The notes beneath the pieces are model-generated. The model was not told the DNA's origin. It saw only the letters and a program-made list of their open reading frames with translations, and did not search any database. Of a DNA stretch of 64,000 nucleotides, positions 36,974 through 46,967 are shown piece by piece (the first letter of the stretch is position 1; each line of letters starts with the position of its first letter). The DNA lies in NCBI RefSeq assembly GCF_007830125.1, contig NZ_VLLG01000002.1:1186550-1250549 (forward strand), written 5' to 3'. This stretch comes from Chitinophaga japonensis (GTDB lineage: Bacteria > Bacteroidota > Bacteroidia > Chitinophagales > Chitinophagaceae). A program made the translations under genes and the position numbers.

Positions 36974-36981
36974 CAAAAATA
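36974..36981 (-). promoter_or_regulatory. -7 box (TATTTTTG) for the tandem TetR genes
   Basis: Exact TAnnTTTG match on the minus strand, about 31 bases upstream of the preferred start at 36943. Confidence 0.55.
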
Positions 36982-37089
36982 GTAAAAATTCCAGACTTGG
37001 TAAACAAAGTTGACCAATTAACAGTTATTTAACTTTTCGAGGGTAAAAGTCAAAAAGTCAGGTTCCCGGGTGTTTTTCCCATGGAAACA

Positions 37090-37246
37090 GTAGGAGGTGG
37101 GAGGTAGGATATAGGAGGTAGGAGGTAAGAAGTAGGAGGTAGGAGGTGCGGCAACATAAAAAAAGCAGGAAACAAGCAGCGCAAACCGGGTTTGCCACTA
37201 CTTATCTCCTGCTTATCTCTTATTTCCTACATCTTACTTCCTACTT
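37090..37246. repeat. Purine/pyrimidine inverted-repeat element, family 2, copy 1
   Basis: The left arm (about 37090-37148) repeats GTAGGAGGTAGGA-like units. The right arm (about 37200-37246) is the pyrimidine-rich complement type (TTATTTCCTACATCTTACTT). The arms could pair loosely. Between them sits the aminotransferase terminator. The aminotransferase stop codon (37241-37243) falls in the right arm. A related element lies at 63412-63498. The rest of the gap 36982-37089 holds the TetR promoter region and no gene. Confidence 0.6.
37158..37214 (-). terminator. Intrinsic terminator of the aminotransferase gene
   Basis: On the minus strand an outer stem AAGCAGGA / TCCTGCTT encloses an inner hairpin (GCAAAC-CCG-GTTTGC) and is followed by a run of T residues. 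It starts about 27 bases past the aminotransferase stop codon. Confidence 0.7.
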
Positions 37247-38500
37247 CAATTTCTCCAGTGCCGCCTTCAACTGCTCCAGCATGGCGGGTATCTCTTCCTT
37301 CACGCAGGTGCCCACGCTCAGGCGGTACCAGGAGGAATCTTTGGCGGCGCCAAAGGCGTAGAAGGGCACAACGGCCAGTTTGGCCTCATTTAATAAATAG
37401 GAGGTAACGGCGGCCTGGTCTGCCAGCACGGCGCCGTTCGCCGTCTTTTTACCCTTCAGGTCCAGGCGGATAGTGAGGTAGATAGCGGCCTGGGGAGCAA
37501 TACAGTCCACCGGGTGGCCGGCCTTTTTCAGGCTTACAAAGCCTTCGTATATACGCAGCAGCCTTTCTTCTATTTCCGCCTTGAAATGCAGCAGGTGTTT
37601 ATCTACATTATCCTGCTGCACCAGGTAGCGGGCAGCGGCCTTTTGTTCCGCCATCGGGCTCCAGGCGCCCACATGGGAAAGAATGGCCTTCATTTTCGCG
37701 ATCACCTCTGCCGGACCCAGGGCCCAGCCTACCCGCACGCCGGTAGCGGCAAAAGCCTTGCTCATACCGTCAATAAAGATCGTATAGTCCTTCAGCTCCG
37801 GGCGCAGGGTTACCGGGTTGTAGTGTTGCGTTTCGCCGTAGGTCAGCACCCAGTACATCTGGTCGTACATAATGTACAGCGGCTTTTCACCTGCACCGCG
37901 GCTTTTGTTCTCGGCTATCACCAGGTCGCAGATCTCTTCCAGTTGCTGTTTGCCAAAGGTGGTGCCGGTGGGATTCTGCGGGGAGCACAGCGCCAGCAGG
38001 GTGGCGCCTTTCAGCAGGGGCTTCAGCTCCGCAGCCGTGGGCATAAAATTGTTCTCCGGCGAGGTTTCCAGCACAGCGTGCTCCGCCTCCAGGAAATGCG
38101 TATAGTGGTTATTGTTCCAGGAAGGGGTAGCGTAGATCACTTTTTCGCCGCGGTCTACAATGGTCCTGTAAGTAGCGTAAATAATGGGGCGGCCGCCGCA
38201 GGAGATCACGATCTCCTTGGCAGGATCGTATACCAGCCCTTCGCGTTCCGCAATAAAGCTGCCGACCGCCTTGCGCAGCTCCGGAATGCCGTCTGCCGGG
38301 GGGTAGTTGGTGTAATGCTCCTGGTAAGCGGTAATGATTTCCTGCTCAAACTCAGCCGGAATAGGGAACACTTTCGGATCAAAATCACCGATCGTGAAGT
38401 TGTAGATTTGCTCGCCTTTGGCTATCTTCTCCTTTATCTCACCGGCCAGTTTAATAATTTCAGACCCGATCAGCGTTTCGGCTAAATGAGACAGTTGCAT
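37241..38500 (-). CDS. Class I/II pyridoxal-phosphate aminotransferase
   Basis: 419 residues, complete. It has the fold-type I aminotransferase pattern: YNFTIGDFDPKVFPIP near the start, YPPADGIPELRKAVGSFIAE, SPQNPTGTTFGKQQLEEICD, and the PLP-lysine region SKAFAATGVRVGWALGP (Lys near residue 250). This is the aspartate/aromatic aminotransferase-like group; the exact amino acid is not deducible. It is a single gene between its own promoter (38542-38549) and terminator. Confidence 0.9.
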   Translation of the reverse strand: MQLSHLAETLIGSEIIKLAGEIKEKIAKGEQIYNFTIGDFDPKVFPIPAEFEQEIITAYQEHYTNYPPADGIPELRKAVGSFIAEREGLVYDPAKEIVISCGGRPIIYATYRTIVDRGEKVIYATPSWNNNHYTHFLEAEHAVLETSPENNFMPTAAELKPLLKGATLLALCSPQNPTGTTFGKQQLEEICDLVIAENKSRGAGEKPLYIMYDQMYWVLTYGETQHYNPVTLRPELKDYTIFIDGMSKAFAATGVRVGWALGPAEVIAKMKAILSHVGAWSPMAEQKAAARYLVQQDNVDKHLLHFKAEIEERLLRIYEGFVSLKKAGHPVDCIAPQAAIYLTIRLDLKGKKTANGAVLADQAAVTSYLLNEAKLAVVPFYAFGAAKDSSWYRLSVGTCVKEEIPAMLEQLKAALEKLK

Positions 38501-38541
38501 AAAACCCGGTTTTAGTGTGAATAACTTTTTCTTTCGCGCGC

Positions 38542-38549
38542 CAAAGGTA
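38542..38549 (-). promoter_or_regulatory. -7 box (TACCTTTG) for the aminotransferase
   Basis: Exact TAnnTTTG match on the minus strand, about 42 bases before the ATG at 38500. Confidence 0.55.
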
Positions 38550-38767
38550 ACCGATTCTGTACATACCTTGAAAGAAAGATCAAGTTCTTTTCATATTATC
38601 CAAAACAACTGGCTGATAAATGAATTTTATCTAACAAAACAAGGGGAATGCCATATTTTTATTCAGCAGCCATTTCCCATGCCGCCTACTGCAATCGGTT
38701 TATAAAAAGGGGACGGGTGCAACTTGGTAACAGGCAAACTAGTAAATTAGCGAACTGGTAATTTTTC

Positions 38768-38775
38768 TATCTTTG
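38768..38775 (+). promoter_or_regulatory. -7 box (TATCTTTG) for dnaN
   Basis: Exact TAnnTTTG match, about 53 bases before the dnaN ATG. The region 38550-38767 between the divergent aminotransferase and dnaN promoters shows no convincing gene. Confidence 0.6.
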
Positions 38776-38828
38776 TTCGCATTCATAAAGATGACATGTG
38801 AATGACCATAAAAAATAAACATTAACAA

Positions 38829-39947
38829 ATGAAATTTATTGTTTCTTCCTCTACTTTGTTAAAGCAATTACAACAGATCAGCGGGGTCATTAACTCCAAC
38901 ACGGTGCTGCCAATATTGGAAGATTTTCTTTTCCTGATTGACAAGAACCAACTTACGGTAGTAGCTACCGACCTTGAAACTGTAATGAAGGTAAAGCTGG
39001 AGGTAGAAGCCAAGGAAAGCGGCCGCATTTGCATCCCGGCCAAGATACTGATGGACTCCCTGAAGAACCTGCCCGATCAGCCGCTGACCTTTCATATAGA
39101 TATGAACTCCTACGCCGTAGAGATCACTTCCGACAACGGCAAGTACAAGGTGATGGGAGAAAACCCGGAGAACTTCCCGAAAGAACCGGCGGCAGATGAT
39201 ACCACCTCCTTCACCCTGGAATCGTCCGCACTGGTAACGGCCATTAACAAAACCCTGTTTGCCGTGAGCAACGACGACCTGCGCCCGGCCATGACGGGGG
39301 TATACTTTGAGCTGGCCGACAAAAGCCTCACATTTGTGGCGACCGATGCGCACCGCCTGGTAAAGTACGTGAGAACAGACGCCAACTGTCCCCAGTCCGA
39401 TACCTTCATCGTGCCCAAAAAGCCGCTGAACCTGCTGAAGTCCGCCCTGCCGGACAACGAGAGCGAAGTAAAGATCTCCTACAGCCAGAACCATTTCTTT
39501 GTATCGCACGACGGGGCGCAGATGATATGCCGCCTGATAGACGCCCGTTTCCCCGATTACAAAGTAGTAATACCCAAGGATAACCCGTACCGGCTGACCG
39601 TGGCAAAATCCGATTTCCAGAACGCACTGAAGCGGGTAAGCGTGTTTGCCAACAAAAGCACCAACCAGGTGGCGCTGAACATCAGCGGCAGCGAGCTGCA
39701 GCTCACCGCCCAGGATGTGGATTTTTCCTTTGAAGGTACGGAGCGTATGAGCTGCCAGTATACCGGCGATGATATGCAAATCGCCTTCAACGCCAAATTC
39801 CTGATAGAAATGCTGAACGCGGCCGAAGGAGACGAGATCTCCATCGAGCTGTCCACCCCCACCAAAGCCGGTATCCTGAAACCGTCCGAAAAAGCGGACA
39901 ACGAGGACCTGCTGATGCTGGTGATGCCGCTGATGCTGAATAATTAA
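38829..39947 (+). CDS. dnaN: DNA polymerase III beta subunit (sliding clamp)
   Basis: 372 residues, the usual length, made of three clamp domains. It opens MKFIVSSSTLLKQLQQISGV and ends with the characteristic C-terminal LLMLVMPLMLNN (clamp family: ...YvvMPmrl-like ending). It forms the ring that tethers the replicative polymerase to DNA. The usual neighbours dnaA and recF are absent, as is common in Bacteroidota, where dnaN is often unlinked. It has its own promoter and terminator. Confidence 0.97.
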   Translation: MKFIVSSSTLLKQLQQISGVINSNTVLPILEDFLFLIDKNQLTVVATDLETVMKVKLEVEAKESGRICIPAKILMDSLKNLPDQPLTFHIDMNSYAVEITSDNGKYKVMGENPENFPKEPAADDTTSFTLESSALVTAINKTLFAVSNDDLRPAMTGVYFELADKSLTFVATDAHRLVKYVRTDANCPQSDTFIVPKKPLNLLKSALPDNESEVKISYSQNHFFVSHDGAQMICRLIDARFPDYKVVIPKDNPYRLTVAKSDFQNALKRVSVFANKSTNQVALNISGSELQLTAQDVDFSFEGTERMSCQYTGDDMQIAFNAKFLIEMLNAAEGDEISIELSTPTKAGILKPSEKADNEDLLMLVMPLMLNN

Positions 39948-39973
39948 TGATGAAGAATTAATAATAATTAATT
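39940..39973. repeat. AT-rich tract resembling one arm of family 1
   Basis: AATTAATAATAATTAATT-type sequence covering the dnaN stop codon. It resembles the arms of the family 1 repeat but lacks the ACCTGTA core and the second arm, so membership is doubtful. Confidence 0.35.
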
Positions 39974-39979
39974 TATATA

Positions 39980-40010
39980 AAGCAATCTCTGCCAAAGAGG
40001 TTGCTTTTTT
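39980..40010 (+). terminator. Intrinsic terminator of dnaN
   Basis: AAGCAATCTCT and AGAGGTTGCTT form an 11-base stem with one G-U pair and a five-base loop, followed by TTTTTT. Confidence 0.9.
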
Positions 40011-40153
40011 CTTTACTGGCACTGGCTTTGCGGCAAAATAAATTGCCCAAAAAATCGTAATTTATAGCGGAAATAAACAACACAGGACAGTAATTACAGT
40101 ACAACAGGCAGGCCACGTTAATTCCCGTTCCGCGATAACTGAATACGGCATCC

Positions 40154-40981
40154 ATGGAGGCATTTTTCGCTAATATCCCCTCATCTTACCGCACTGCTAT
40201 ACTGGTGGCAGGATTGTTATTGCTATGGATCATAGAGGGCTTTATACCGCGGTTCCGCTTCCGGTACAACCGGTACCGGCATGCAGGCACCAACCTTTTC
40301 TTTACCCTTACCACCGCCATTATTAACCTGGGCTTCGCCTTCCTGATAGTAAAGGCATCGGAATGGGCCAGCCGGGAGCAGTTCGGACTGCTGTACTGGA
40401 CCGGTATGCCGCTGTGGCTGCATACCATCCTGGCCCTGCTGATGATGGATTTCATAGGCGCCTACCTCATACACCTGGTCCAGCATAAGGTGGCCTGGAT
40501 GTGGCATTTCCACAAGATACACCATATAGATACGGCTATAGATGTAACCACCGCCCTCCGGCATCACCCGGTAGAAAGCCTGTTCCGGGTGCTGGCACTG
40601 GCAGCGGCCATTGTGACCATGGGCATCCCCATCTGGATGGTGATGTTGTACCAGAGCCTGTCCGCCCTGATGTCTCAGTTCAATCACGCCAACATACACC
40701 TGCCCCACTGGCTGGACCGGGCGCTGAGCTGGGTAATTGTATCGCCGGACATGCACAAGGTGCACCACAGCCGCTACCAGCCCGAAACAGATTCCAATTA
40801 TGCGAATATATTTTCTATCTGGGACCGTATTTGCGGCACCTTTGTAAAGGTGCCGGACACTACGCGCATTCAATATGGACTGGATGAGTACCAGGAGCCC
40901 CGATACCAGGAAATAGGCCCCTTGTTGAAAGTGCCCTGGGAGAAGACGGATGTTTTAGTGGAAAAGCCTGCCAATTCATGA
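40154..40981 (+). CDS. Fatty-acid hydroxylase / sterol desaturase family membrane enzyme
   Basis: 275 residues with about four membrane helices. The di-iron histidine motifs are HLVQH, HFHKIHH, HHP and HKVHHSRY, followed by the family-typical ETDSNYANIFSIWDRICGTF. Members oxidise lipid chains or sterol-like lipids using a di-iron centre at the membrane. In Bacteroidota such enzymes may hydroxylate fatty acids of ornithine lipids or sphingolipids; the substrate here is not known. The small membrane gene that follows is 39 bases away. Confidence 0.92.
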   Translation: MEAFFANIPSSYRTAILVAGLLLLWIIEGFIPRFRFRYNRYRHAGTNLFFTLTTAIINLGFAFLIVKASEWASREQFGLLYWTGMPLWLHTILALLMMDFIGAYLIHLVQHKVAWMWHFHKIHHIDTAIDVTTALRHHPVESLFRVLALAAAIVTMGIPIWMVMLYQSLSALMSQFNHANIHLPHWLDRALSWVIVSPDMHKVHHSRYQPETDSNYANIFSIWDRICGTFVKVPDTTRIQYGLDEYQEPRYQEIGPLLKVPWEKTDVLVEKPANS

Positions 40982-41020
40982 TGGAGATATCAGTATTCCT
41001 ATAATCTATAATTATCTGTT

Positions 41021-41278
41021 ATGGCACAAGAACATCACGTAGCAACGACCAAGATAGCCGGTTTTATAGGGCTGGGCGCCGGCATCGTTGCTGCTATTAT
41101 CTCGTTCCTTACCAAAACGCCCTCTACCGCCATTATAATGGGCAGCATTGCTGCAGTAACGGGTATTGTTTGCCTGTGGATGGCCCGCAAGAATATTGAC
41201 GATATGCAACTGGCGGCGGGCGGCATTTTTATGGCCGTAGTATCACTGGTAATAGGCTTGTGGCTAACGTATAGCTGA
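41021..41278 (+). CDS. Small three-helix membrane protein
   Basis: 85 residues with three hydrophobic stretches (about residues 10-30, 35-54 and 64-84) separated by short polar turns (KTPST, ARKNIDDMQ). I do not recognise the family. It follows the hydroxylase gene on the same strand and ends four bases before the convergent lipoprotein gene. Confidence 0.7.
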   Translation: MAQEHHVATTKIAGFIGLGAGIVAAIISFLTKTPSTAIIMGSIAAVTGIVCLWMARKNIDDMQLAAGGIFMAVVSLVIGLWLTYS

Positions 41279-41282
41279 CCTT

Positions 41283-41765
41283 TTACTTTTTCTTCTGGTA
41301 TTCCTCCAGGTACCCTTCGGCGGCCTTTACCGGGAACAGTACCAGCGTAGAATCCGTAAGGTCTTTTATAACGGTGGTGTCTATGGTGGCTGCAGAATCC
41401 TTCTGCTGTTCTCCCTCCGTATGATTCCACAGCAGGAGGGTGTCTTTTACCAGTTCCCATTTTTCATATACCAGCGTATACATGTTGATGGAAACGGCGC
41501 TGCCGTTTTTCTTTAGCTGGAAACCCTGCATCTCCTTATCCAGCCCGGGTACCGGGCGCAACCACTTCCCGATCAGTTGCTCCGGCCGCCACGTAGCGGT
41601 GTCTGCCTGAATAAAGGCGGTATCAGGCCCAGGCGCAATAGCCGCCGTATCTATCCGCTGCAGCAGGCTGCTGTCCTCCGTTACAACCGGGTCGGGCTTT
41701 TTGGGCTGCTCGCTACAGGCGGCAAAGACGGTGATGAGTACTGGTACTAACAGGTGTCTGATCAT
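41283..41765 (-). CDS. Lipocalin-like predicted lipoprotein
   Basis: 160 residues from the ATG at 41765, giving a lipoprotein signal MIRHLLVPVLITVFAACSEQ (lipobox Cys17). The mature part contains LIGKWLRPVPGLDKEMQGFQ and SINMYTLVYEKWELVKDTLL, a pattern seen in Bacteroidota lipocalin-like domain proteins. The function is unknown. The promoter box at 41786-41793 supports the inner start over an upstream in-frame ATG at 41783. Confidence 0.8.
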   Translation of the reverse strand: MIRHLLVPVLITVFAACSEQPKKPDPVVTEDSSLLQRIDTAAIAPGPDTAFIQADTATWRPEQLIGKWLRPVPGLDKEMQGFQLKKNGSAVSINMYTLVYEKWELVKDTLLLWNHTEGEQQKDSAATIDTTVIKDLTDSTLVLFPVKAAEGYLEEYQKKK

Positions 41766-41785
41766 ATATGCAGAAGGTAACAAAT

Positions 41786-41793
41786 CAAAGATA
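41786..41793 (-). promoter_or_regulatory. -7 box (TATCTTTG) for the lipocalin-like lipoprotein
   Basis: Exact TAnnTTTG match on the minus strand, about 20 bases before the ATG at 41765. Confidence 0.55.
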
Positions 41794-41826
41794 GAGATTA
41801 TAATGTGCTAATTAAAAATTAACTGC

Positions 41827-41834
41827 TACCTTTA
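41827..41834 (+). promoter_or_regulatory. Probable -7 box (TACCTTTA) for the thiamine operon
   Basis: One mismatch to TAnnTTTG (final A). It lies about seven bases before the TPP riboswitch, so transcription would start right at the aptamer. Confidence 0.45.
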
Positions 41835-41840
41835 GGCTTC

Positions 41841-41929
41841 ACTTTAGGGGTGTTTCCCGGTGACCAACCGGGAGGCTGAGATAATACCCTCAGTACCTGA
41901 CGCAGCTCATACTGCCGGAGGGAAAAGTT
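41841..41929 (+). ncRNA. TPP riboswitch (THI element)
   Basis: Conserved thi-box blocks are in order: CTTTAGGGGTG, a variable stem CCCGGTGACCAACCGGG, GGCTGAGATAATACCCTCAG, TACCTGA and CTGCCGGAGGGAAAAGT. It senses thiamine pyrophosphate and should repress the seven-gene operon that follows. About 70 bases separate it from thiS. No strong terminator stem is seen there, so control may be at translation, though folding was not computed. Confidence 0.96.
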
Positions 41930-41998
41930 ACTGATCTATCTCTTCTTATTTCACATCCTTAAAGTTTATTGTTTCATCTTAAAAATTCCTGTCAACAC

Positions 41999-44120
<2,122 letters not shown>

Positions 44121-44124
44121 CCGC

Positions 44125-44736
44125 ATGCTACTGATCATCACCCATCCGGAAACGCTGCCGCAGGAAACCGCCCGCTGGCAGGAGCTGCTGGCCGCCGGCG
44201 CAGACGCCCTGCTGCTGCGCAAGCCGGGCCGGACGCAGGAGGACTATGCCCGCCTGCTGGACCAGGTAGACCCGGTCTGCTACAGCAGGATACTGGTAGC
44301 CGAACACTGGCCGCTGTGCAGGCGCTACGGGCTTATGGGCGTGCACTACAGCGAGCGGCTGCGCAACAGCGGCCTCCCGCAGCCAGCCATGCATTACCCG
44401 CCGCACTGCCTGCTTAGCACCGGCATTCACGACACGGCCGCCTTACCGGCCGCGGCGCAGGAATGGGACCTGCTGCTGCTAAGCCCGGTGTTTGACAGTA
44501 TTTCCAAACCGGGGTATAAAAGCCGGTATCCTGCCGGCTTCCGGCTGCAGCGACCGGAAGGCCGGGCGCGCATACTGGCCCTGGGCGGGGTGAACCATAC
44601 CAATGCCGCCCGGGCGCGGGAAATGGGTTTTGACGGTATCGCCCTGCTGGGCGCCATCTGGAACACGCCGGGCAAGGCGGTGGAACAATACAATCATATC
44701 AGCAACATATGGAACGCGAACGCCCATACGTTATGA
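44125..44736 (+). CDS. TenI/ThiE-like thiamine phosphate synthase family protein
   Basis: 203 residues with a TIM-barrel layout of the ThiE/TenI family: MLLIITHPETLPQE at the start, GADALLLRKPGRTQEDYARL, GVHYSERLRNSG, LLLSPVFDSISKPGYKS and ILALGGVNHTNAARAREMGF. The canonical ThiE diphosphate-binding residues found in the second copy ([20 protein letters not shown]) are replaced here, so a TenI-type aminase/tautomerase role in thiazole maturation is more likely than condensation. It sits 4 bases after thiC and overlaps thiD by 28 bases. Confidence 0.82.
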   Translation: MLLIITHPETLPQETARWQELLAAGADALLLRKPGRTQEDYARLLDQVDPVCYSRILVAEHWPLCRRYGLMGVHYSERLRNSGLPQPAMHYPPHCLLSTGIHDTAALPAAAQEWDLLLLSPVFDSISKPGYKSRYPAGFRLQRPEGRARILALGGVNHTNAARAREMGFDGIALLGAIWNTPGKAVEQYNHISNIWNANAHTL

Positions 44737-45470
44737 GCCTGGCCGGGCTGGACCCCAGCGGGGGCGCCGGGCTGCTGGCGGATATAAAGACCTTTGAGGC
44801 CCACAAGATATACGGGCTGGGCGTTTGTACGGCCCTGACCGTGCAAACGGACCGGCACTTCCTGTCCGTGGAGTGGCTGCCGGCCGGCCGCATTATTGCC
44901 CAGGCAAAGCCGCTGCTGAAGAAGTTTGCGCCCGTCTACTGCAAAATAGGCATCATGGCCGATGTGCCTACCCTGCTGGAAGTAGTGCGCGCCCTGCATG
45001 TGCTGCGGCCCGGTATCCGCATTATCCTGGACCCGGTGCTGAAAGCCTCCGCCGGTTTCAATTTTCATGAGGCGGCGCAGGCTGGGGCCTGGCAGGCCGT
45101 ATTGCCTTACCTCTACCTGCTTACGCCCAATTACGAGGAAGTGCTGGTACTGGGTGGCAACCGGCCGCACCACGACGGACAAACCGCCGCCGTAAGGCTG
45201 AGCAGGCACTGCGCCGTATTGCTCAAAGGCGGGCACCGGCCCGAACGCCTGGGCTGGGACACCCTGTACACGGCCGATGGCGAGTACAACCTGCCGCCGG
45301 GCAGCCAGCAGGTGCATGCCAAGCACGGCTCCGGGTGCGTGCTTTCCGCCGCCATTACTGCACAGCTCGCGCTGGGCCATACGCTACCTGTAGCCTGTAC
45401 TAACGGCAAGGCATATACGGAAAAATTCCTTTCCAGTCATTCATCTTTATTAGGATATCATCACTTATGA
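44709..45470 (+). CDS. thiD: Hydroxymethylpyrimidine/phosphomethylpyrimidine kinase
   Basis: 253 residues. The ribokinase-type fold has SLAGLDPSGGAGLLADIKTF at the start and KHGSGCVLSAAITAQLALGH (anion hole and catalytic Asp-region equivalent) near the end. It phosphorylates HMP and HMP-P to HMP-PP for thiamine assembly. The start overlaps the TenI-like gene by 28 bases, which gives a normal ThiD N-terminus; the stop overlaps thiE by four bases (ATGA). Confidence 0.95.
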   Translation: MERERPYVMSLAGLDPSGGAGLLADIKTFEAHKIYGLGVCTALTVQTDRHFLSVEWLPAGRIIAQAKPLLKKFAPVYCKIGIMADVPTLLEVVRALHVLRPGIRIILDPVLKASAGFNFHEAAQAGAWQAVLPYLYLLTPNYEEVLVLGGNRPHHDGQTAAVRLSRHCAVLLKGGHRPERLGWDTLYTADGEYNLPPGSQQVHAKHGSGCVLSAAITAQLALGHTLPVACTNGKAYTEKFLSSHSSLLGYHHL

Positions 45471-46102
45471 TCAGCCACTTACATTACATATCGCAACAAA
45501 CAGCTACTGCAGGCCATATTGCCAATATACAGGCGGCCTGCGAGGCCGGCTGCAAATGGATACAACTGCGCATCAAGGACGCTGCGCCGGAGGACGTGCT
45601 GACCACCGCCCGGACGGCCCGGCAGCTATGCGACCAGTACGGCGCCACCCTCATCATTAACGACTACCCGCAAATCGCCAAAGCGGTAAACGCACAGGGT
45701 GTGCACGTAGGCAAAAATGATATGACGGTGGCCGCTGCCAGGGAGATCACCGGCGCGGATTTTATCGTGGGCGGCACCGCCAATACCCTGGACGACATTC
45801 TGCAGCACGTAAAGGACGGGGCCAGCTATGTAGGGCTGGGCCCTTACCGCTTTACCACTACCAAGCAAAAGCTGAGCCCCGTACTGGGACTGGAAGGCAT
45901 TGCCCGTATCATGCAGGCGCTGGAAGCGCAGCAGGTACGCATTCCCATAGTGGCCATCGGCGGCATTTTGCCGGAAGACGTAGCGGCGCTGCGGGCGGCG
46001 GGCGTGCACGGCGTGGCCGTAAGCGGGGCCATTACCCATGCGGGCAACCGGCAGGCGGTGGTAGATAATATTTTACTGACATGCTTAAACCAGGGATCAT
46101 GA
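45467..46102 (+). CDS. thiE: Thiamine phosphate synthase
   Basis: 211 residues with the full ThiE pattern: [76 protein letters not shown] and [20 protein letters not shown]. It joins HMP-PP and thiazole phosphate to make thiamine phosphate. It overlaps thiD and thiG by four bases at each end (ATGA), so translation is probably coupled. Confidence 0.96.
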   Translation: MISHLHYISQQTATAGHIANIQAACEAGCKWIQLRIKDAAPEDVLTTARTARQLCDQYGATLIINDYPQIAKAVNAQGVHVGKNDMTVAAAREITGADFIVGGTANTLDDILQHVKDGASYVGLGPYRFTTTKQKLSPVLGLEGIARIMQALEAQQVRIPIVAIGGILPEDVAALRAAGVHGVAVSGAITHAGNRQAVVDNILLTCLNQGS

Positions 46103-46875
46103 CACCATTGATAATAGCGGGGCGTACTTTTCAATCCCGCCTGTTTACCGGCACGGGCAAATTTTCTTCCGCAGCGCTCATGGAGCAGGCGCTGCTGGCC
46201 TCCGGCTCGGAACTGGTAACCGTAGCGCTGAAGCGGGTAGACCTGCAGGACCAGTCGGACGATATGCTGCAACACCTCCAGCACCCGCAACTGCAACTGT
46301 TGCCTAATACTTCCGGCGTGCGTACGGCCAGGGAAGCGGTATACGCCGCCCAGTTGGCCCGCGAAGCGCTGGACACCAACTGGATAAAGCTTGAGATACA
46401 CCCGGACCCGCGCTACCTGCTGCCGGACCCGGTAGAGACTTTGCTGGCAGCGGAGGAGCTGGTAAAGCTGGGCTTTGTGGTGCTGCCCTATGTGCATGCA
46501 GACCCGGTGCTGTGCAAACGCCTGGAAGAAGCAGGCACGGCAGCCGTAATGCCACTGGGCGCGCCCATTGGCAGCAACAAAGGCCTGAAGACCTTTGACT
46601 TCCTGGAGATCATTATTGAACAAAGCCGGGTGCCGGTGATAATAGACGCCGGTATCGGCCGCCCCTCGGATGCGGCCCGGGCCCTGGAAATGGGCGCCGA
46701 CGCCGTGCTGGTAAACACCGCCATTGCCGTGGCTAAGGACCCGGTGCGCATGGCGCAGGCCTTCAAACAGGCGGTGGAAGCCGGCAGGCAGGCTTACGAA
46801 GCCGGGCTGGGCGGCAGCCAGCAGCAGGCGCATGCTACCAGCCCACTGGTAGCGTTCCTGGACGACGATAATTAA
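46099..46875 (+). CDS. thiG: Thiazole synthase
   Basis: 258 residues from the ATG that overlaps the thiE stop (ATGA). ThiG signatures: [20 protein letters not shown], the Schiff-base lysine region [72 protein letters not shown], and [20 protein letters not shown]. It builds the thiazole ring from deoxyxylulose phosphate, ThiS thiocarboxylate and dehydroglycine from ThiH. Its stop codon lies inside repeat element copy B. Confidence 0.97.
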   Translation: MTPLIIAGRTFQSRLFTGTGKFSSAALMEQALLASGSELVTVALKRVDLQDQSDDMLQHLQHPQLQLLPNTSGVRTAREAVYAAQLAREALDTNWIKLEIHPDPRYLLPDPVETLLAAEELVKLGFVVLPYVHADPVLCKRLEEAGTAAVMPLGAPIGSNKGLKTFDFLEIIIEQSRVPVIIDAGIGRPSDAARALEMGADAVLVNTAIAVAKDPVRMAQAFKQAVEAGRQAYEAGLGGSQQQAHATSPLVAFLDDDN

Positions 46876-46965
46876 TAATTAAGAATTAACAATTAATAAT
46901 ACCTGTAGCAGTAGTGCTCCATTGAAAGACCGGCGTTACGATTATTAATTATTCATTATTAATTT
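46870..46965. repeat. AT-rich intergenic repeat, family 1, copy B (inside thi operon)
   Basis: About 96 bp filling the gap between thiG and thiH. It starts AATTAATAATTAAGAATTAA, contains AATTAATAATACCTGTA and ends TTAATTATTCATTATTAATT, directly before the thiH ATG. Its terminal 20 bases are identical to copy A, and the left 38 bases differ at two positions. The centres of the two copies have diverged more. Confidence 0.7.
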
Positions 46966-46967
46966 TT

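Noticed and set aside
37090..37246. CRISPR-like array from repeated GTAGGAGGT units
   Set aside because: The units are 8-13 bases without regular unique spacers and no cas genes are nearby.
38517..38705. 62-codon plus-strand frame between aminotransferase and dnaN
   Set aside because: It crosses the aminotransferase promoter, has no domain and no ribosome site. It is likely a chance frame in AT-richer sequence.
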